Positions 24,979-33,626 of a DNA stretch of 38,774 nucleotides are shown here, piece after piece. The first letter of the stretch is position 1, and each line of letters opens with the position of its first letter. A program made the position numbers and the translations under genes. The stretch spans positions 1 to 38,774 of the forward strand of contig NZ_QXMG01000053.1 of assembly GCF_003569765.1 (NCBI RefSeq), in the 5' to 3' direction. The notes below the pieces were generated by a model. It did no database searches. It was given only the letters and a program-made list of their open reading frames with translations, and was not told where the DNA came from. This stretch comes from Caldimonas tepidiphila (GTDB lineage Bacteria > Pseudomonadota > Gammaproteobacteria > Burkholderiales > Burkholderiaceae_C).

Positions 24979-25752
24979 TCAGACCACGCTGTTGCCGCCA
25001 TCAACGGCGAGCGCCTGGCCGGTGACATGGCGCGAGGCCTCGCTGGCGAAGTAGACCACCGCGCCCTTGAGGTCCTCGTCGCTGCCGATGCGGCCGAGCG
25101 GCGTGCGCGAGGTCAGCGCGTCGCCGAGCTTCTCTATCAGGCCGTTGGCGAGCTTGCTCGGGAAGAAGCCCGGGCAGATCGCGTTGACGTTGATGTTGTA
25201 CTTGCCCCACTCGGAGGCGAGCGTGCGCGTGAAGTTGACGGCCGCGCCCTTGGAGGTGTTGTAGGCGATCGTCGTCATGCCCGGCGGCGTGCCGCGCAGG
25301 CCCGCGATCGAGGCGATGTTGATGATCTTGCCGCGCTTGGCGGGGATCATGCAGCGCCGTCCCACCTCGCGCGCGAGGAAGAACGGGGCGTCGACGTTCA
25401 GGCGCATCACCTTGTGCCAGGCCTCGTCCGGATACTCCTCGGCGGGCGCGCCCCAGGTGGCGCCGGCGTTGTTGACGAGGATATCGATGGTGCCGAAGCG
25501 CTCGACCACCGCGTCGACCAGCGCCGGGATCTGCTCGAACTTCTGCAGGTCGATCACATGGGTGAGCACCTCGCAGCCCAGCCCTTCCAGGTGCGCCCGG
25601 GCCTCGGCCAGCTCGTCGGCCTTGCGCGCGCAGATCGCCAGCTTGCAGCCCATCTCGCCCAGCGCCTCGGCCATCTGCAGCCCGAGGCCGCGCGAGCCGC
25701 CGGTGACGAGGGCCACCTTGCCGCTCAGGTCGAACAATGCCTTCACGCTCAT
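24979..25752 (-). CDS. Short-chain dehydrogenase/reductase
   Basis: A 257-residue NAD(P)-dependent SDR. Motifs: the nucleotide-binding TGGSRGLG (about residues 17-24), NNAG (about 94-97), catalytic Ser in INIASIAG (about 147), and YNTSK (Tyr-x-x-x-Lys, about 164-168). The C-terminus is [16 protein letters not shown], as in FabG and gluconate 5-dehydrogenase types. In this operon it probably interconverts a hydroxyacyl- and oxoacyl-CoA, matching the place of LvaD (reduction of the 4-oxo group) in the levulinate pathway. The start at 25752 has the ribosome site AAGGAG. The spacing is 30 bases after the thiolase and 15 before the kinase, so cotranscription is near certain. Confidence 0.93.
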   Translation of the reverse strand: MSVKALFDLSGKVALVTGGSRGLGLQMAEALGEMGCKLAICARKADELAEARAHLEGLGCEVLTHVIDLQKFEQIPALVDAVVERFGTIDILVNNAGATWGAPAEEYPDEAWHKVMRLNVDAPFFLAREVGRRCMIPAKRGKIINIASIAGLRGTPPGMTTIAYNTSKGAAVNFTRTLASEWGKYNINVNAICPGFFPSKLANGLIEKLGDALTSRTPLGRIGSDEDLKGAVVYFASEASRHVTGQALAVDGGNSVV

Positions 25753-25782
25753 GCCTGTCTCCTTGAATGTAGTTGCCGGTTC

Positions 25783-26961
25783 TCAGACCACCTCGAACAG
25801 CCCGGCCGCACCCTGGCCGCCGCCGATGCACATCGTCACGACGACGTACTTCGCGCCGCGGCGCTTGCCCTCGATCAGCGCGTGGCCGGTCAGCCGCGCG
25901 CCCGAGACGCCGTAGGGGTGGCCGACCGCGATCGCGCCGCCGTTGACGTTGAGCCGCTCGTCGGGGATGCCGAGCTTGTCGCGGCAGTACAGCACCTGCA
26001 CCGCGAAGGCCTCGTTGAGCTCCCACAGGCCGATGTCCTCGACCGAGAGGCCGGCGCGCGCCAGCAGCTTCGGGATCGCGAACACCGGACCGATCCCCAT
26101 CTCGTCGGGCTCGCAGCCGGCGACCGCGAAGCCGCGGAAGATGCCCAGCGGCTGGATGCCGCGGCGCTCGGCGAGCTTCGAGTCCATCACCACGCAGGCC
26201 GAGGAGCCGTCGGAGAACTGGCTCGCGTTGCCGGCGGTGATGACGCCGCCCGGCATCGCCGAGCGGATCTTCGCGACGCCCTCGAGCGTCGTGTCGGGAC
26301 GGATCCCCTCGTCCGCCGCGATCGTCACCTCGCGGCGCGTGATGCGGCCGCTGGCCTTGTCCACGACGCCCATCACGGTCGTCATCGGCACGATCTCGGC
26401 GTCGAACAGGCCCGCGGCCTGCGCCGCGGCGGCGCGCTGCTGGCTGCGCACGCCGTACTCGTCCTGCGCCTCCTTGGAGATGCCGTAGCGCTTGGCGACC
26501 TGCTCGGCGGTCTGCACCATGCTCCAGTAGATCTCGGGCTTGTGCTCGATCAGCCACGGGTCGCGGCGCATGTGCGGGTTGGCCTCGTTCTGCACGCAGG
26601 AGATGCTCTCGACGCCGCCGGCGACCATCACCTGCGCGCCCTCGACCATCACGCGCTGCGCGGCCAGCGCGATCGACTGCAGGCCCGAGGAGCAGAAGCG
26701 GTTGATCGTCATGCCGGCGGTCGTCACCGGCAGGCCCGCGCGCAGCGCGATCTGGCGCGCGACGTTGCCGCCGGTGGTGCCCTCGCCGAAGGTGCCGCCC
26801 ATGATGACGTCCTCGACCTCGGCGGGGTCGATGCCGGCGCGCGCCACCGCGTGCCGCACCGAGTGCGCGCCGAGCGTGGCGCCGTAGGTCATGTTGAAGG
26901 CGCCCTTCCAGGACTTGGCGAGTCCGGTGCGGGCGGTGGAAACGATGACGGCTTCGTTCAC
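25783..26961 (-). CDS. Acetyl-CoA acyltransferase (thiolase)
   Basis: A 392-residue thiolase that cleaves 3-ketoacyl-CoA to acetyl-CoA and a shortened acyl-CoA (degradative type likely from context). The nucleophile is Cys90 in [10 protein letters not shown], the catalytic His348 is in GHPYGVSG, and the second catalytic Cys378 is in CIGGGQG. All three residues of the active site are therefore present. The start is GTG at 26961, decided by GAGGAGACC just upstream and the canonical N-terminus [13 protein letters not shown]. It lies 71 bases after the hydratase/dehydrogenase gene and 30 before the SDR. Substrate chain length is not apparent. Confidence 0.95.
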   Translation of the reverse strand: MNEAVIVSTARTGLAKSWKGAFNMTYGATLGAHSVRHAVARAGIDPAEVEDVIMGGTFGEGTTGGNVARQIALRAGLPVTTAGMTINRFCSSGLQSIALAAQRVMVEGAQVMVAGGVESISCVQNEANPHMRRDPWLIEHKPEIYWSMVQTAEQVAKRYGISKEAQDEYGVRSQQRAAAAQAAGLFDAEIVPMTTVMGVVDKASGRITRREVTIAADEGIRPDTTLEGVAKIRSAMPGGVITAGNASQFSDGSSACVVMDSKLAERRGIQPLGIFRGFAVAGCEPDEMGIGPVFAIPKLLARAGLSVEDIGLWELNEAFAVQVLYCRDKLGIPDERLNVNGGAIAVGHPYGVSGARLTGHALIEGKRRGAKYVVVTMCIGGGQGAAGLFEVV

Positions 26962-27032
26962 GAAGGTCTCCTCGATGTCTCTTTGCACATGCGCGGGCCG
27001 GCGCGCGATGCGCGCCGCCGGCCCGGCGGGGG

Positions 27033-29123
27033 TCAGTGGTTGAAGCCGCGGCCTTCCTCGGCCAGGCGGGCGAGCAGCGGCGCGGGCGTCCAGAAGGCGA
27101 CGTTGGCGCCCGGCTCGGCGGCGATGCGCCTGAGGCTGCGCACCACGTTGGGCAGGCCCACCTGGTCGGCGTACTGCATCGGGCCGCCGCGGTGCAGCGG
27201 GAAGCCGTAGCCGTTGAGGTAGACCACGTCGATGTCGGAGGCGCGCAGCGCGATGCCCTCCTCCAGGATGCGCGCGCCCTCGTTGACCAGCGCGTAGATG
27301 CAGCGCTCGACGATCTCCTCGTCGCTGATCCGGCGCGGCTTCACGCCCGCGGCCTCGCGCGCCTGCTCGATGAGCTGCTGCACCAGCGGGTCGGGGATGG
27401 GGTCGCGCTTGCCGGCCTCGTAGCGGTACCAGCCCGCGCCCGTCTTCTGGCCGAAGCGGCCGGCCTCGCACAGGTGGTCGGCCACCGCCGAGACGTCCTC
27501 GCCGGGATGCTCGGCGGCGCGGCGCTTCCTGATCGCCCAGCCGATGTCCAGGCCGGCGAGGTCGCCCATGCGGAAGGGGCCCATCGCCATGCCGAACTTC
27601 TCCAGCGCACGGTCCACCTGCTGCGGCAGCGCACCCATCATCAGCAGGTCGTCGGCGGCCTTGCCGTAGCGCGCGATCATGCGGTTGCCGATGAAGCCGT
27701 CGCACACGCCCGAGACCACCGCCACCTTCCTGATCTTCTTCGCGAGTTGCATCGCGGTGGCGAGCACGTCCGGGGAGGTCTTCTCGCCGCGCACGACCTC
27801 GAGCAGCTTCATCACGTTGGCCGGGCTGAAGAAGTGCAGGCCGATCACGTCCTGCGGGCGCTTCGTGAAGGAGGCGATCCTGTTCAGGTCCAGCGTCGAG
27901 GTGTTGGACGCGAGGATCGCGCCGGGCTTGGCCACCTCGTCGAGCGTGCGGAAGACCTGCTCCTTGACGCCGATCTCCTCGAACACCGCCTCGACGATCA
28001 GGTCGGCGTCGGCGAGCGCGGCGTAGTCCAGCGTCGGCGTGATGCGGGCCAAGCGCGCCTCCATCTCCCCGGGTTTCAGCTTGCCCTTCTTGACGGTGTT
28101 CTCGTAGTTGCGGCGGATCGTCGCGAGGCCGCGGTCGAGCGCCTCCTGCCGGGTCTCCAGCAGCACCACCGGGATGCCGGCGTTGACGAAGTTCATCGCG
28201 ATGCCGCCGCCCATCGTGCCGGCGCCGATCACGCCGACCTGCTTCACGGTGCGCGTCGGGGTGCCCTCGGGCACGTCCGGGATCTTGCCCGCGGCGCGCT
28301 CGGCGGCGAAGACGTGGCGCAGCGCGCGCGACTCGGGCGTGTTCATCAGGCCGTAGAAGATCTCGCGCTCGACGCGCATGCCCTCGTCGAAGGACCTGGT
28401 CAGCGTGCTCGCCACCGCGTCCACGCACTTGAGGGGCGCGGGGAAGTTCTTCGACAGCGCGGCGATGTTGTTGCGCGCAAACTGCAGCCAGGCCTCGCCG
28501 TCGGGCTCCTTGACCTTCAGCTCGCTCAGGCGCCGGATCGGGCGCTGCTCGTCCAGCACCTTCTGCGCGAAGGCGAGCGCGGCCTCCAGCAGGTCGCCCT
28601 CGACGATCTCGTCGATCAGCGTGCCCGCGAAGGCGCGCGCCGGCACCGGGTTGCCGCTCACCATCAGGTTCAGCGCGGGCTCCAGGCCCACGAGGCGCGG
28701 CAGGCGCTGCGTGCCGCCGGCGCCCGGGATCAGGCCGAGCTTGACCTCGGGCAGGCCCAGCGACGCGTCGGCGCGCGCGATGCGGAAATGGCAGCCGAGG
28801 GTCAGCTCGAGCCCGCCGCCGAGGCAGGCGCCCGAGATCGCGGCGATCACGGGCTTGGCGCTGCTCTCGACGATGCGGATCACGTTCGGCAGGCTCGGCT
28901 CCATGCCCGCCTTGCTCGTGCCGAACTCGCGCACGTCGGCGCCGGCCGAGAAGGCGCGCTCGCTGCCGGTCAGCACGACCGCCTGCACCGCCTCGTCGGC
29001 AGCGGCACGGTCGATCGCGGCGACGATGCCGCTGCGCAGCGCGTGGCCCAGGCCGTTCAGCGGGGGGTTGTCGAGGGTGATGACGGCCACGGGACCGCGG
29101 ACCTGGTACTGAGCTTGGCTCAT
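27033..29123 (-). CDS. Enoyl-CoA hydratase / 3-hydroxyacyl-CoA dehydrogenase fusion
   Basis: A 696-residue bifunctional beta-oxidation enzyme. The N-terminal crotonase domain (about residues 1-190) has the oxyanion loop SAGADVREF and both catalytic Glu in [15 protein letters not shown] and [19 protein letters not shown]. After a linker, the 3-hydroxyacyl-CoA dehydrogenase NAD-binding domain begins [17 protein letters not shown] near residue 296. Its catalytic His is in [17 protein letters not shown], and the C-terminal domains follow ([11 protein letters not shown], then a second copy near 620). The order and length fit FadJ- or peroxisomal-type multifunctional enzymes. The ATG at 29123 follows GAGGAG; a GTG-preceded extension of 16 residues was rejected. 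It is the first gene of the minus-strand catabolic operon. Confidence 0.94.
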   Translation of the reverse strand: MSQAQYQVRGPVAVITLDNPPLNGLGHALRSGIVAAIDRAAADEAVQAVVLTGSERAFSAGADVREFGTSKAGMEPSLPNVIRIVESSAKPVIAAISGACLGGGLELTLGCHFRIARADASLGLPEVKLGLIPGAGGTQRLPRLVGLEPALNLMVSGNPVPARAFAGTLIDEIVEGDLLEAALAFAQKVLDEQRPIRRLSELKVKEPDGEAWLQFARNNIAALSKNFPAPLKCVDAVASTLTRSFDEGMRVEREIFYGLMNTPESRALRHVFAAERAAGKIPDVPEGTPTRTVKQVGVIGAGTMGGGIAMNFVNAGIPVVLLETRQEALDRGLATIRRNYENTVKKGKLKPGEMEARLARITPTLDYAALADADLIVEAVFEEIGVKEQVFRTLDEVAKPGAILASNTSTLDLNRIASFTKRPQDVIGLHFFSPANVMKLLEVVRGEKTSPDVLATAMQLAKKIRKVAVVSGVCDGFIGNRMIARYGKAADDLLMMGALPQQVDRALEKFGMAMGPFRMGDLAGLDIGWAIRKRRAAEHPGEDVSAVADHLCEAGRFGQKTGAGWYRYEAGKRDPIPDPLVQQLIEQAREAAGVKPRRISDEEIVERCIYALVNEGARILEEGIALRASDIDVVYLNGYGFPLHRGGPMQYADQVGLPNVVRSLRRIAAEPGANVAFWTPAPLLARLAEEGRGFNH

Positions 29124-29200
29124 GCTCGCTGTGCTCCTCGGGAGGACGGCCGGCGGAAGCGGCCGCGACAAGGTGGATGAAGAGGCCGGCCTGCTTTTAG

Positions 29201-29357
29201 TTCTGCATTGCAGTACCGGGTTTTGCTGCTGAAGACCATCCTAGCGCGGTGGCGGGTGTGCTGTAAAGCGAGCAAACGCGAGTTTTTTTGCGTGTCGATA
29301 GGGCTTTCTGCACGAGGGGAAGTGCGGATTTGACGCAAGCTGTTTTGCTTTGCAGAA
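29201..29357. promoter_or_regulatory. Three TTCTGCA elements in the divergent promoter region
   Basis: TTCTGCA occurs at 29201-29207 and 29306-29312 on the plus strand and at 29351-29357 on the minus strand. The first forms the palindrome CTGCATTGCAG (29203-29213), and the last overlaps the plus-strand -10 candidate. They may bind a shared regulator of the two catabolic arms. Confidence 0.4.
29238..29267 (-). promoter_or_regulatory. Candidate sigma-70 promoter of the minus-strand catabolic operon
   Basis: Read on the minus strand: TTTACA (29267-29262), an 18-base spacer, then TAGGAT (29243-29238). Both boxes are moderate matches. It lies 115 bases upstream of the hydratase/dehydrogenase start, within an AT-richer gap of 323 bases that holds no gene. 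Confidence 0.4.
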
Positions 29358-29358
29358 T
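29330..29358 (+). promoter_or_regulatory. Candidate sigma-70 promoter of the plus-strand catabolic operon
   Basis: TTGACG (29330-29335), a 17-base spacer, CAGAAT (29353-29358). The -35 matches five of six consensus bases and the -10 four of six. The start codon of the acyl-CoA dehydrogenase gene is 88 bases further on. Confidence 0.5.
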
Positions 29359-29446
29359 TGAATTCCGTTGTTCTTCCCGGCGCGCCCGCCCCCTTCGCGG
29401 CAGGCGTCCCTCCGCGGCCCCGCCGCCTCGTCCCCGCCCGGAAACC

Positions 29447-31249
29447 ATGACCGACAGTCTTCTGATCCACCGTCGCGAGCTCGACTTCCAGCTCTTCGAG
29501 CTGCTCGACGCCGAGGGGCTGACGCGGCGCGCGCGCTACGCCGAGCACAGCCGCGAGACCTTCACGGCCGCGATCGACAGCGCCCACGCGATCGCCACCG
29601 AGCACTTCGTGCCGCACAACCGCAAGTCCGACGAGCACGAGCCGCGCTTCGAGGACGGCCGCGTCGTGATCATCCCCGAGGTCAAGGCGGCGCTCGACGC
29701 GCAGACCGGCGCCGGCTGGATCGCCGCGACGCACGACGAGGCGCTCGGCGGCATGCAGCTGCCGGTGCTGGTGGCGCAGGCCTGCGGCTCGCTGTTCAAG
29801 GGCGCCAATGTCGCGACCTCGTCCTACGCGATGCTCACGACCGCCAACGCCAACGTGATCCGCCGCTTCGGCAGCGAGGCGCAGCAGCGCCGCTACCTGC
29901 CGGGGCTGCTGGCCGGCCGCTTCTTCGGCACGATGGCGCTGACCGAGCCGCAGGCCGGCTCGAGCCTGTCGGACCTGAAGACGAGCGCCACGCCGCGCGG
30001 CGACGGCACCTACTCGATCCGCGGCCAGAAGATCTTCATCTCGGGCGGCGACCACGAGCTGAGCGAGAACATCGTGCACCTGGTGCTCGCGCGCATCGAG
30101 GGCGCCCCGCCCGGCGTCAAGGGCATCTCGCTCTTCATCGTGCCCAAGCACCGCGTCGACGACGCGGGCCGGGTGGGCGAGCGCAACGACGTCACGCTCG
30201 CCGGGCTGATCCACAAGATGGGCTGGCGCGGCACCACGTCGACGGTGCTGTCCTTCGGCGACCGGGGCGACTGCGTCGGCGAGCTCGTCGGCGAGCCGCA
30301 CCAGGGCCTGGCGTGCATGTTCCACATGATGAACGAGGCGCGCATCGGCGTCGGCCTCGGCGCAGTGATGCTCGGCTGGCGCGGCTACCTCGCCTCGCTC
30401 GACTACGCGCGCAACCGCCCGCAGGGTCGCCTGCCCGGCAGCAAGGACCCGACCGAGCCGCAGCTGCCGCTGATCCGCCATGCCGACATCCGCCGCATGC
30501 TGCTGGCGCAGAAGGCCTATGTCGAGGGCGGCTACGGGCTGTGCCTGTACGCGGCGCGGCTCGTCGACGAGCAGAAGACCGCCGAGGACGAGGCGGCGCG
30601 CCGCGAGGCCGGCCTGCTGCTCGACCTGCTGACGCCGGTGGTGAAGTCCTGGCCCTCGCAGTGGTGCCTGGAGGCCAACAGCCTCGCGATCCAGATCCAC
30701 GGCGGCTACGGCTACACCCGCGACTATCCGGTCGAGCAGTTCTACCGCGACAACCGGCTGAACCCGATCCACGAGGGCACGCACGGCATCCAGGCGCTCG
30801 ACCTGCTCGGCCGCAAGGTGGTGATGCAGCAGGGCGCGGCGCTCGCGGCGCTGGCGCAGCGCGTGCAGCAGACCGTCGCGCAGGCGCTCGGGGTGCCGGA
30901 GCTGCGCGCCGAGGCGCAGGCGCTCGAGGCCGCGCTCGGCGAGGTGCGGCAGACGCTCGCCGTGATCGGCCCGCTGCTGCGCGAGGACGGCGAGCGCGCG
31001 CTCGCCAACGCCTCGGTCTTCCTCGAGGCCTTCGGCCACACCGTGATCGCGTGGAACTGGCTGCAGCAGGCGCTCGCCGCGCAGGCGGCGCTGCCGCGCG
31101 CGAGCGGCGAGGACGAGGCCTTCTACCGCGGCAAGCTGCACGCCTGCCGCTGGTTCTACCGCTGGGAGCTGCCGCGCACCCGCGCGCAGCACGAGCTGCT
31201 GCGCAGCCTCGACGACCTGACGCTGACGATGGCGCCCGACTGGTTCTGA
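29447..31249 (+). CDS. Acyl-CoA dehydrogenase, DmdC/large type
   Basis: A 600-residue member of the large acyl-CoA dehydrogenase group that includes 3-methylmercaptopropionyl-CoA dehydrogenase. Landmarks: a long N-terminal helical part (to residue about 155), MALTEPQAGSSLSDLKTSA near residue 165, the beta domain with KIFISGGDHEL, then QIHGGYGYTRDYPVEQFYRD near 430. NPIHEGTHGIQALDLLGRK follows near 445, where the Glu in IHEGT is the expected catalytic base of this class. An extra C-terminal helical domain of about 130 residues follows. It would form the 2,3-double bond of an acyl-CoA. It is first in a plus-strand operon with a PaaI-type thioesterase 10 bases downstream. Its natural substrate is not identifiable from sequence. 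Confidence 0.93.
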   Translation: MTDSLLIHRRELDFQLFELLDAEGLTRRARYAEHSRETFTAAIDSAHAIATEHFVPHNRKSDEHEPRFEDGRVVIIPEVKAALDAQTGAGWIAATHDEALGGMQLPVLVAQACGSLFKGANVATSSYAMLTTANANVIRRFGSEAQQRRYLPGLLAGRFFGTMALTEPQAGSSLSDLKTSATPRGDGTYSIRGQKIFISGGDHELSENIVHLVLARIEGAPPGVKGISLFIVPKHRVDDAGRVGERNDVTLAGLIHKMGWRGTTSTVLSFGDRGDCVGELVGEPHQGLACMFHMMNEARIGVGLGAVMLGWRGYLASLDYARNRPQGRLPGSKDPTEPQLPLIRHADIRRMLLAQKAYVEGGYGLCLYAARLVDEQKTAEDEAARREAGLLLDLLTPVVKSWPSQWCLEANSLAIQIHGGYGYTRDYPVEQFYRDNRLNPIHEGTHGIQALDLLGRKVVMQQGAALAALAQRVQQTVAQALGVPELRAEAQALEAALGEVRQTLAVIGPLLREDGERALANASVFLEAFGHTVIAWNWLQQALAAQAALPRASGEDEAFYRGKLHACRWFYRWELPRTRAQHELLRSLDDLTLTMAPDWF

Positions 31250-31259
31250 AGGAGACCCG

Positions 31260-31709
31260 ATGCTGTCCCCCGCCCCGATTCCCGATGGCTTCGAGCCCGC
31301 CTTCGTCGACACCGACACCTTCATCGGCCTGTGCGGCCCGCTCTACGTGCGCGAGCGCGACGACGGCCCGCCCGTGCTCGCGATGCGCATCGCCGACAAG
31401 CACCTGAACCTGCGCGGCATCGCGCACGGCGGGCTGCTCGCGACGCTGGCCGACACCGCGCTCGGCTACGTGCTCAACCGCGCGCGCGGCGCGCAGCTCT
31501 CGCTCGTCACCGCCAGCCTGACGACCGACTTCGCCGAGGCCGCGCGCCTGGGCGACTGGGTCGAGGCGTACGTGGACATCCAGCGCGTCGGCAGCCGCAT
31601 GGCCTTCGCGAACGCCTACCTGCATGTCGGCGAGCGGCGCATCTTGCGCGCCAGCGGCGTGTTCGCCGCGGTCACGCCGCTGCCGCAGGGCAGCGGCACC
31701 GACGGCTGA
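31260..31709 (+). CDS. PaaI-type hotdog thioesterase
   Basis: A 149-residue hotdog-fold acyl-CoA thioesterase. The conserved region is NLRGIAHGGLLATLADTALGYV (about residues 51-72), with the HGG and Asp of the PaaI/YbdB class. SLVTASLTTDFAEAARLGDWVEA follows, and then the final strand ASGVFAAVTPLP. It would release CoA from dead-end or surplus acyl-CoA intermediates in the cytoplasm. It has a clear ribosome site GAAGGAGA and is separated by 10 and 11 bases from its operon neighbours, so it is translated as part of the same message. Confidence 0.9.
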   Translation: MLSPAPIPDGFEPAFVDTDTFIGLCGPLYVRERDDGPPVLAMRIADKHLNLRGIAHGGLLATLADTALGYVLNRARGAQLSLVTASLTTDFAEAARLGDWVEAYVDIQRVGSRMAFANAYLHVGERRILRASGVFAAVTPLPQGSGTDG

Positions 31710-31720
31710 AGGAGCGCGCG

Positions 31721-32437
31721 ATGACCAAGGTCCACGTTCTCCTGAAGAAGGAGGAGCTCGACGGCCAGCGCCTCGACGGCAAAGTCGTCGTGGTGCTCGA
31801 CGTGCTGTTCGCCACCTCGACGATGGTCGCCGCGCTCGCGCACGGCGCCGCCGAGGTGATCCCGACGCTCGACGGCGACGCGGCGCGCCGCCACGCGCTC
31901 GAGCATGCGCCCGGCTGCTTCGTGCTCGCCGGCGAGCTCGACGCCGTCACGCTCGACGGCTTCACGTCCGCGACGCCGCAGGCCGTGCTGCGCGAGATGC
32001 CCCCGGGCGGCACGCTGATCTACTCCACCACCAACGGCACCGTGGCGCTGGCACGCGCCGCGGCCGCCCCGCATGTCTACGCCGCTGCGTTGCTCAACGG
32101 CGAGGCCGTGGTCGAGCGCATCGTGCGCGAGCACGGCGACGCGACCGTGCTGCTGGTCTGCTCCGGCTCCGCCGACCGCTTCAACCTGGAGGACTTCTAC
32201 GGCGCGGGCTACCTCGTGAGCCTCTTCCACCGCGCCGGCGTGCGCGACTTCACCGACGCGGCGCAGGCGGCCGGGCTACTGCACCAGGGCAGCAGCGCCG
32301 AGCAGTGCCTGTGGAGCGCGCGCGTCGGCCGCCACATGCTGCGCAAGGACCTCGAGGACGAGCTGAGGTTCGCCGCACGCAAGAGCTGCCTCGACGTGGT
32401 GCCGAAGCTGGTGGACGGCCGGCTGCGCGCGACCTGA
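31721..32437 (+). CDS. ComB family phosphatase (2-phosphosulfolactate phosphatase-like)
   Basis: A 238-residue Mg2+-dependent phosphatase of the ComB family. Visible family segments: VVVLDVLFATSTMVAALAHGAAEVIP (about 22-47), VLAGELDAVTLDGF (about 68-81), YSTTNGTVALARAA (about 104-117), LVCSGSADRFNLEDFYGAGY (about 147-166) and HMLRKDLEDELRFAA near the end. In methanogens ComB makes sulfolactate for coenzyme M; bacterial members have largely unknown substrates. Inside an acyl-CoA operon a coenzyme M role is unlikely. I infer action on a phosphorylated organic acid, possibly linked to the acyl-CoA kinase of the facing operon. It starts 11 bases after the thioesterase, with the ribosome site GAAGGAG. 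Confidence 0.88.
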   Translation: MTKVHVLLKKEELDGQRLDGKVVVVLDVLFATSTMVAALAHGAAEVIPTLDGDAARRHALEHAPGCFVLAGELDAVTLDGFTSATPQAVLREMPPGGTLIYSTTNGTVALARAAAAPHVYAAALLNGEAVVERIVREHGDATVLLVCSGSADRFNLEDFYGAGYLVSLFHRAGVRDFTDAAQAAGLLHQGSSAEQCLWSARVGRHMLRKDLEDELRFAARKSCLDVVPKLVDGRLRAT

Positions 32438-32484
32438 CCGTTTGCCCGTCCTGTCCCCATCGAAACATGCCAGGAGGAGAGCCC

Positions 32485-33594
32485 ATGAAACAGCGAGCCC
32501 GCGCGGTGCTGAGCCGCGCCGTCAACCAGCCCGTCGTCGTCGAGGAGATCGAGGTCGACGCGCCGCGGCGCAACGAGGTGATGATCAAGCTGGCGGCCTG
32601 CGGCGTCTGCCACAGCGACCTGTCCGCCACCGACGGCACCATCCCCTTCCCCGCGCCGGTGGTGCTGGGCCACGAGGGCGCAGGCACCGTGGTGCAGGTC
32701 GGCGAGGGCGTCACCGAGTTCGCGGTCGGCGACCAGGTCGTCAGCAGCTTCGTCAGCATGTGCGGCAAGTGCCGCTGGTGCGTCACCGGCCGCCCGCAAC
32801 TGTGCGACCAGGCGGCGCGCGCCGGCTACACGCTGCCCGACGGCACGGTGCGCACGCACGACCTCGAGGGCCGCCCGCTCAACGTCTTCTCCGGCTGCGG
32901 CGTGATGGCCGAGTACGCGACGCTGCACGTCGACAACGTCGTGAAGGTGGCGAAGGACATCCCCGCCGACCGCTGCGCGCTGATCGGCTGCGGCGTGATG
33001 ACGGGCGTCGGCGCGGTCTGCAACACTGCGAAGGTCGAGCCCGGCTCGATCGTGGTGGTGTTCGGCGCCGGCGGCGTGGGCCTGAGCGCGATCCAGGGCG
33101 CGGCGATCAGCGGCGCGGTGCAGATCGTCGCGGTGGACACCAACGAGCACAAGCTCGGGATGGCGCGCGTGTTCGGCGCGACGCACGTGCTGAACGCGAC
33201 GCAGACCGACAACGTGGTGAAGGCGCTCAAGCAGATGACCGGCGGCGGCGCCGACTACGCCTTCGAGTGCGTCGGCCGCGGCGAGGTCGTCGCGCAGGCC
33301 TACGGCTGCCTGCACAAGGGCGGCACCGCGGTGGTGGTCGGCGTCGCGCCGCCGAAGGACACCGTGAGCCTGCGCACCGCGAGCTTCACCTTCGAGGAGA
33401 AGACGCTCACCGGCAGCTACTTCGGCTCGGCGCGCCCGCGCGAGGACTTCCCGCGCCTGCTCGGCCTCTACCGCGCCGGACGGCTGAAGCTCGACGAGCT
33501 CATCACCCGCACCTACACCATCGACGAGGCGCCGCAGGCCTTCGCCGACCTCGCCGCCGGCCGCAACGCGCGCGGCGTGATCGTGTTCGGCTGA
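32485..33594 (+). CDS. Zinc-dependent alcohol dehydrogenase, class III-like MDR
   Basis: A 369-residue medium-chain dehydrogenase. Catalytic zinc ligands are Cys42 (ACGVCHSDL), His63 (LGHEGAG) and the later Cys in IGCGVMTGVGAV. The structural zinc site has the four-Cys lobe Cys93, Cys96, Cys99 and Cys107 (CGKCRWC then QLC). The NAD-binding fold has VVVFGAGGVGLSAIQGA. The type resembles bacterial NDMA- or class III-like alcohol dehydrogenases that oxidise primary alcohols to aldehydes. In the operon it could feed alcohol precursors to the acyl-CoA pathway. The start ATG at 32485 follows AGGAGGAGA, a near-perfect ribosome site, 47 bases after the ComB gene. Confidence 0.93.
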   Translation: MKQRARAVLSRAVNQPVVVEEIEVDAPRRNEVMIKLAACGVCHSDLSATDGTIPFPAPVVLGHEGAGTVVQVGEGVTEFAVGDQVVSSFVSMCGKCRWCVTGRPQLCDQAARAGYTLPDGTVRTHDLEGRPLNVFSGCGVMAEYATLHVDNVVKVAKDIPADRCALIGCGVMTGVGAVCNTAKVEPGSIVVVFGAGGVGLSAIQGAAISGAVQIVAVDTNEHKLGMARVFGATHVLNATQTDNVVKALKQMTGGGADYAFECVGRGEVVAQAYGCLHKGGTAVVVGVAPPKDTVSLRTASFTFEEKTLTGSYFGSARPREDFPRLLGLYRAGRLKLDELITRTYTIDEAPQAFADLAAGRNARGVIVFG

Positions 33595-33626
33595 CACCCC
33601 CCGACACCCCTGAGCAAAGGAGACCC

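Noticed and set aside
23848-27210. A 1120-residue plus-strand open frame opposite the catabolic operon
   Set aside because: It is His/Arg/Ala-rich, matches no fold, and lies antisense to several genes with complete active-site motifs. Long antisense frames are a by-product of high GC3.
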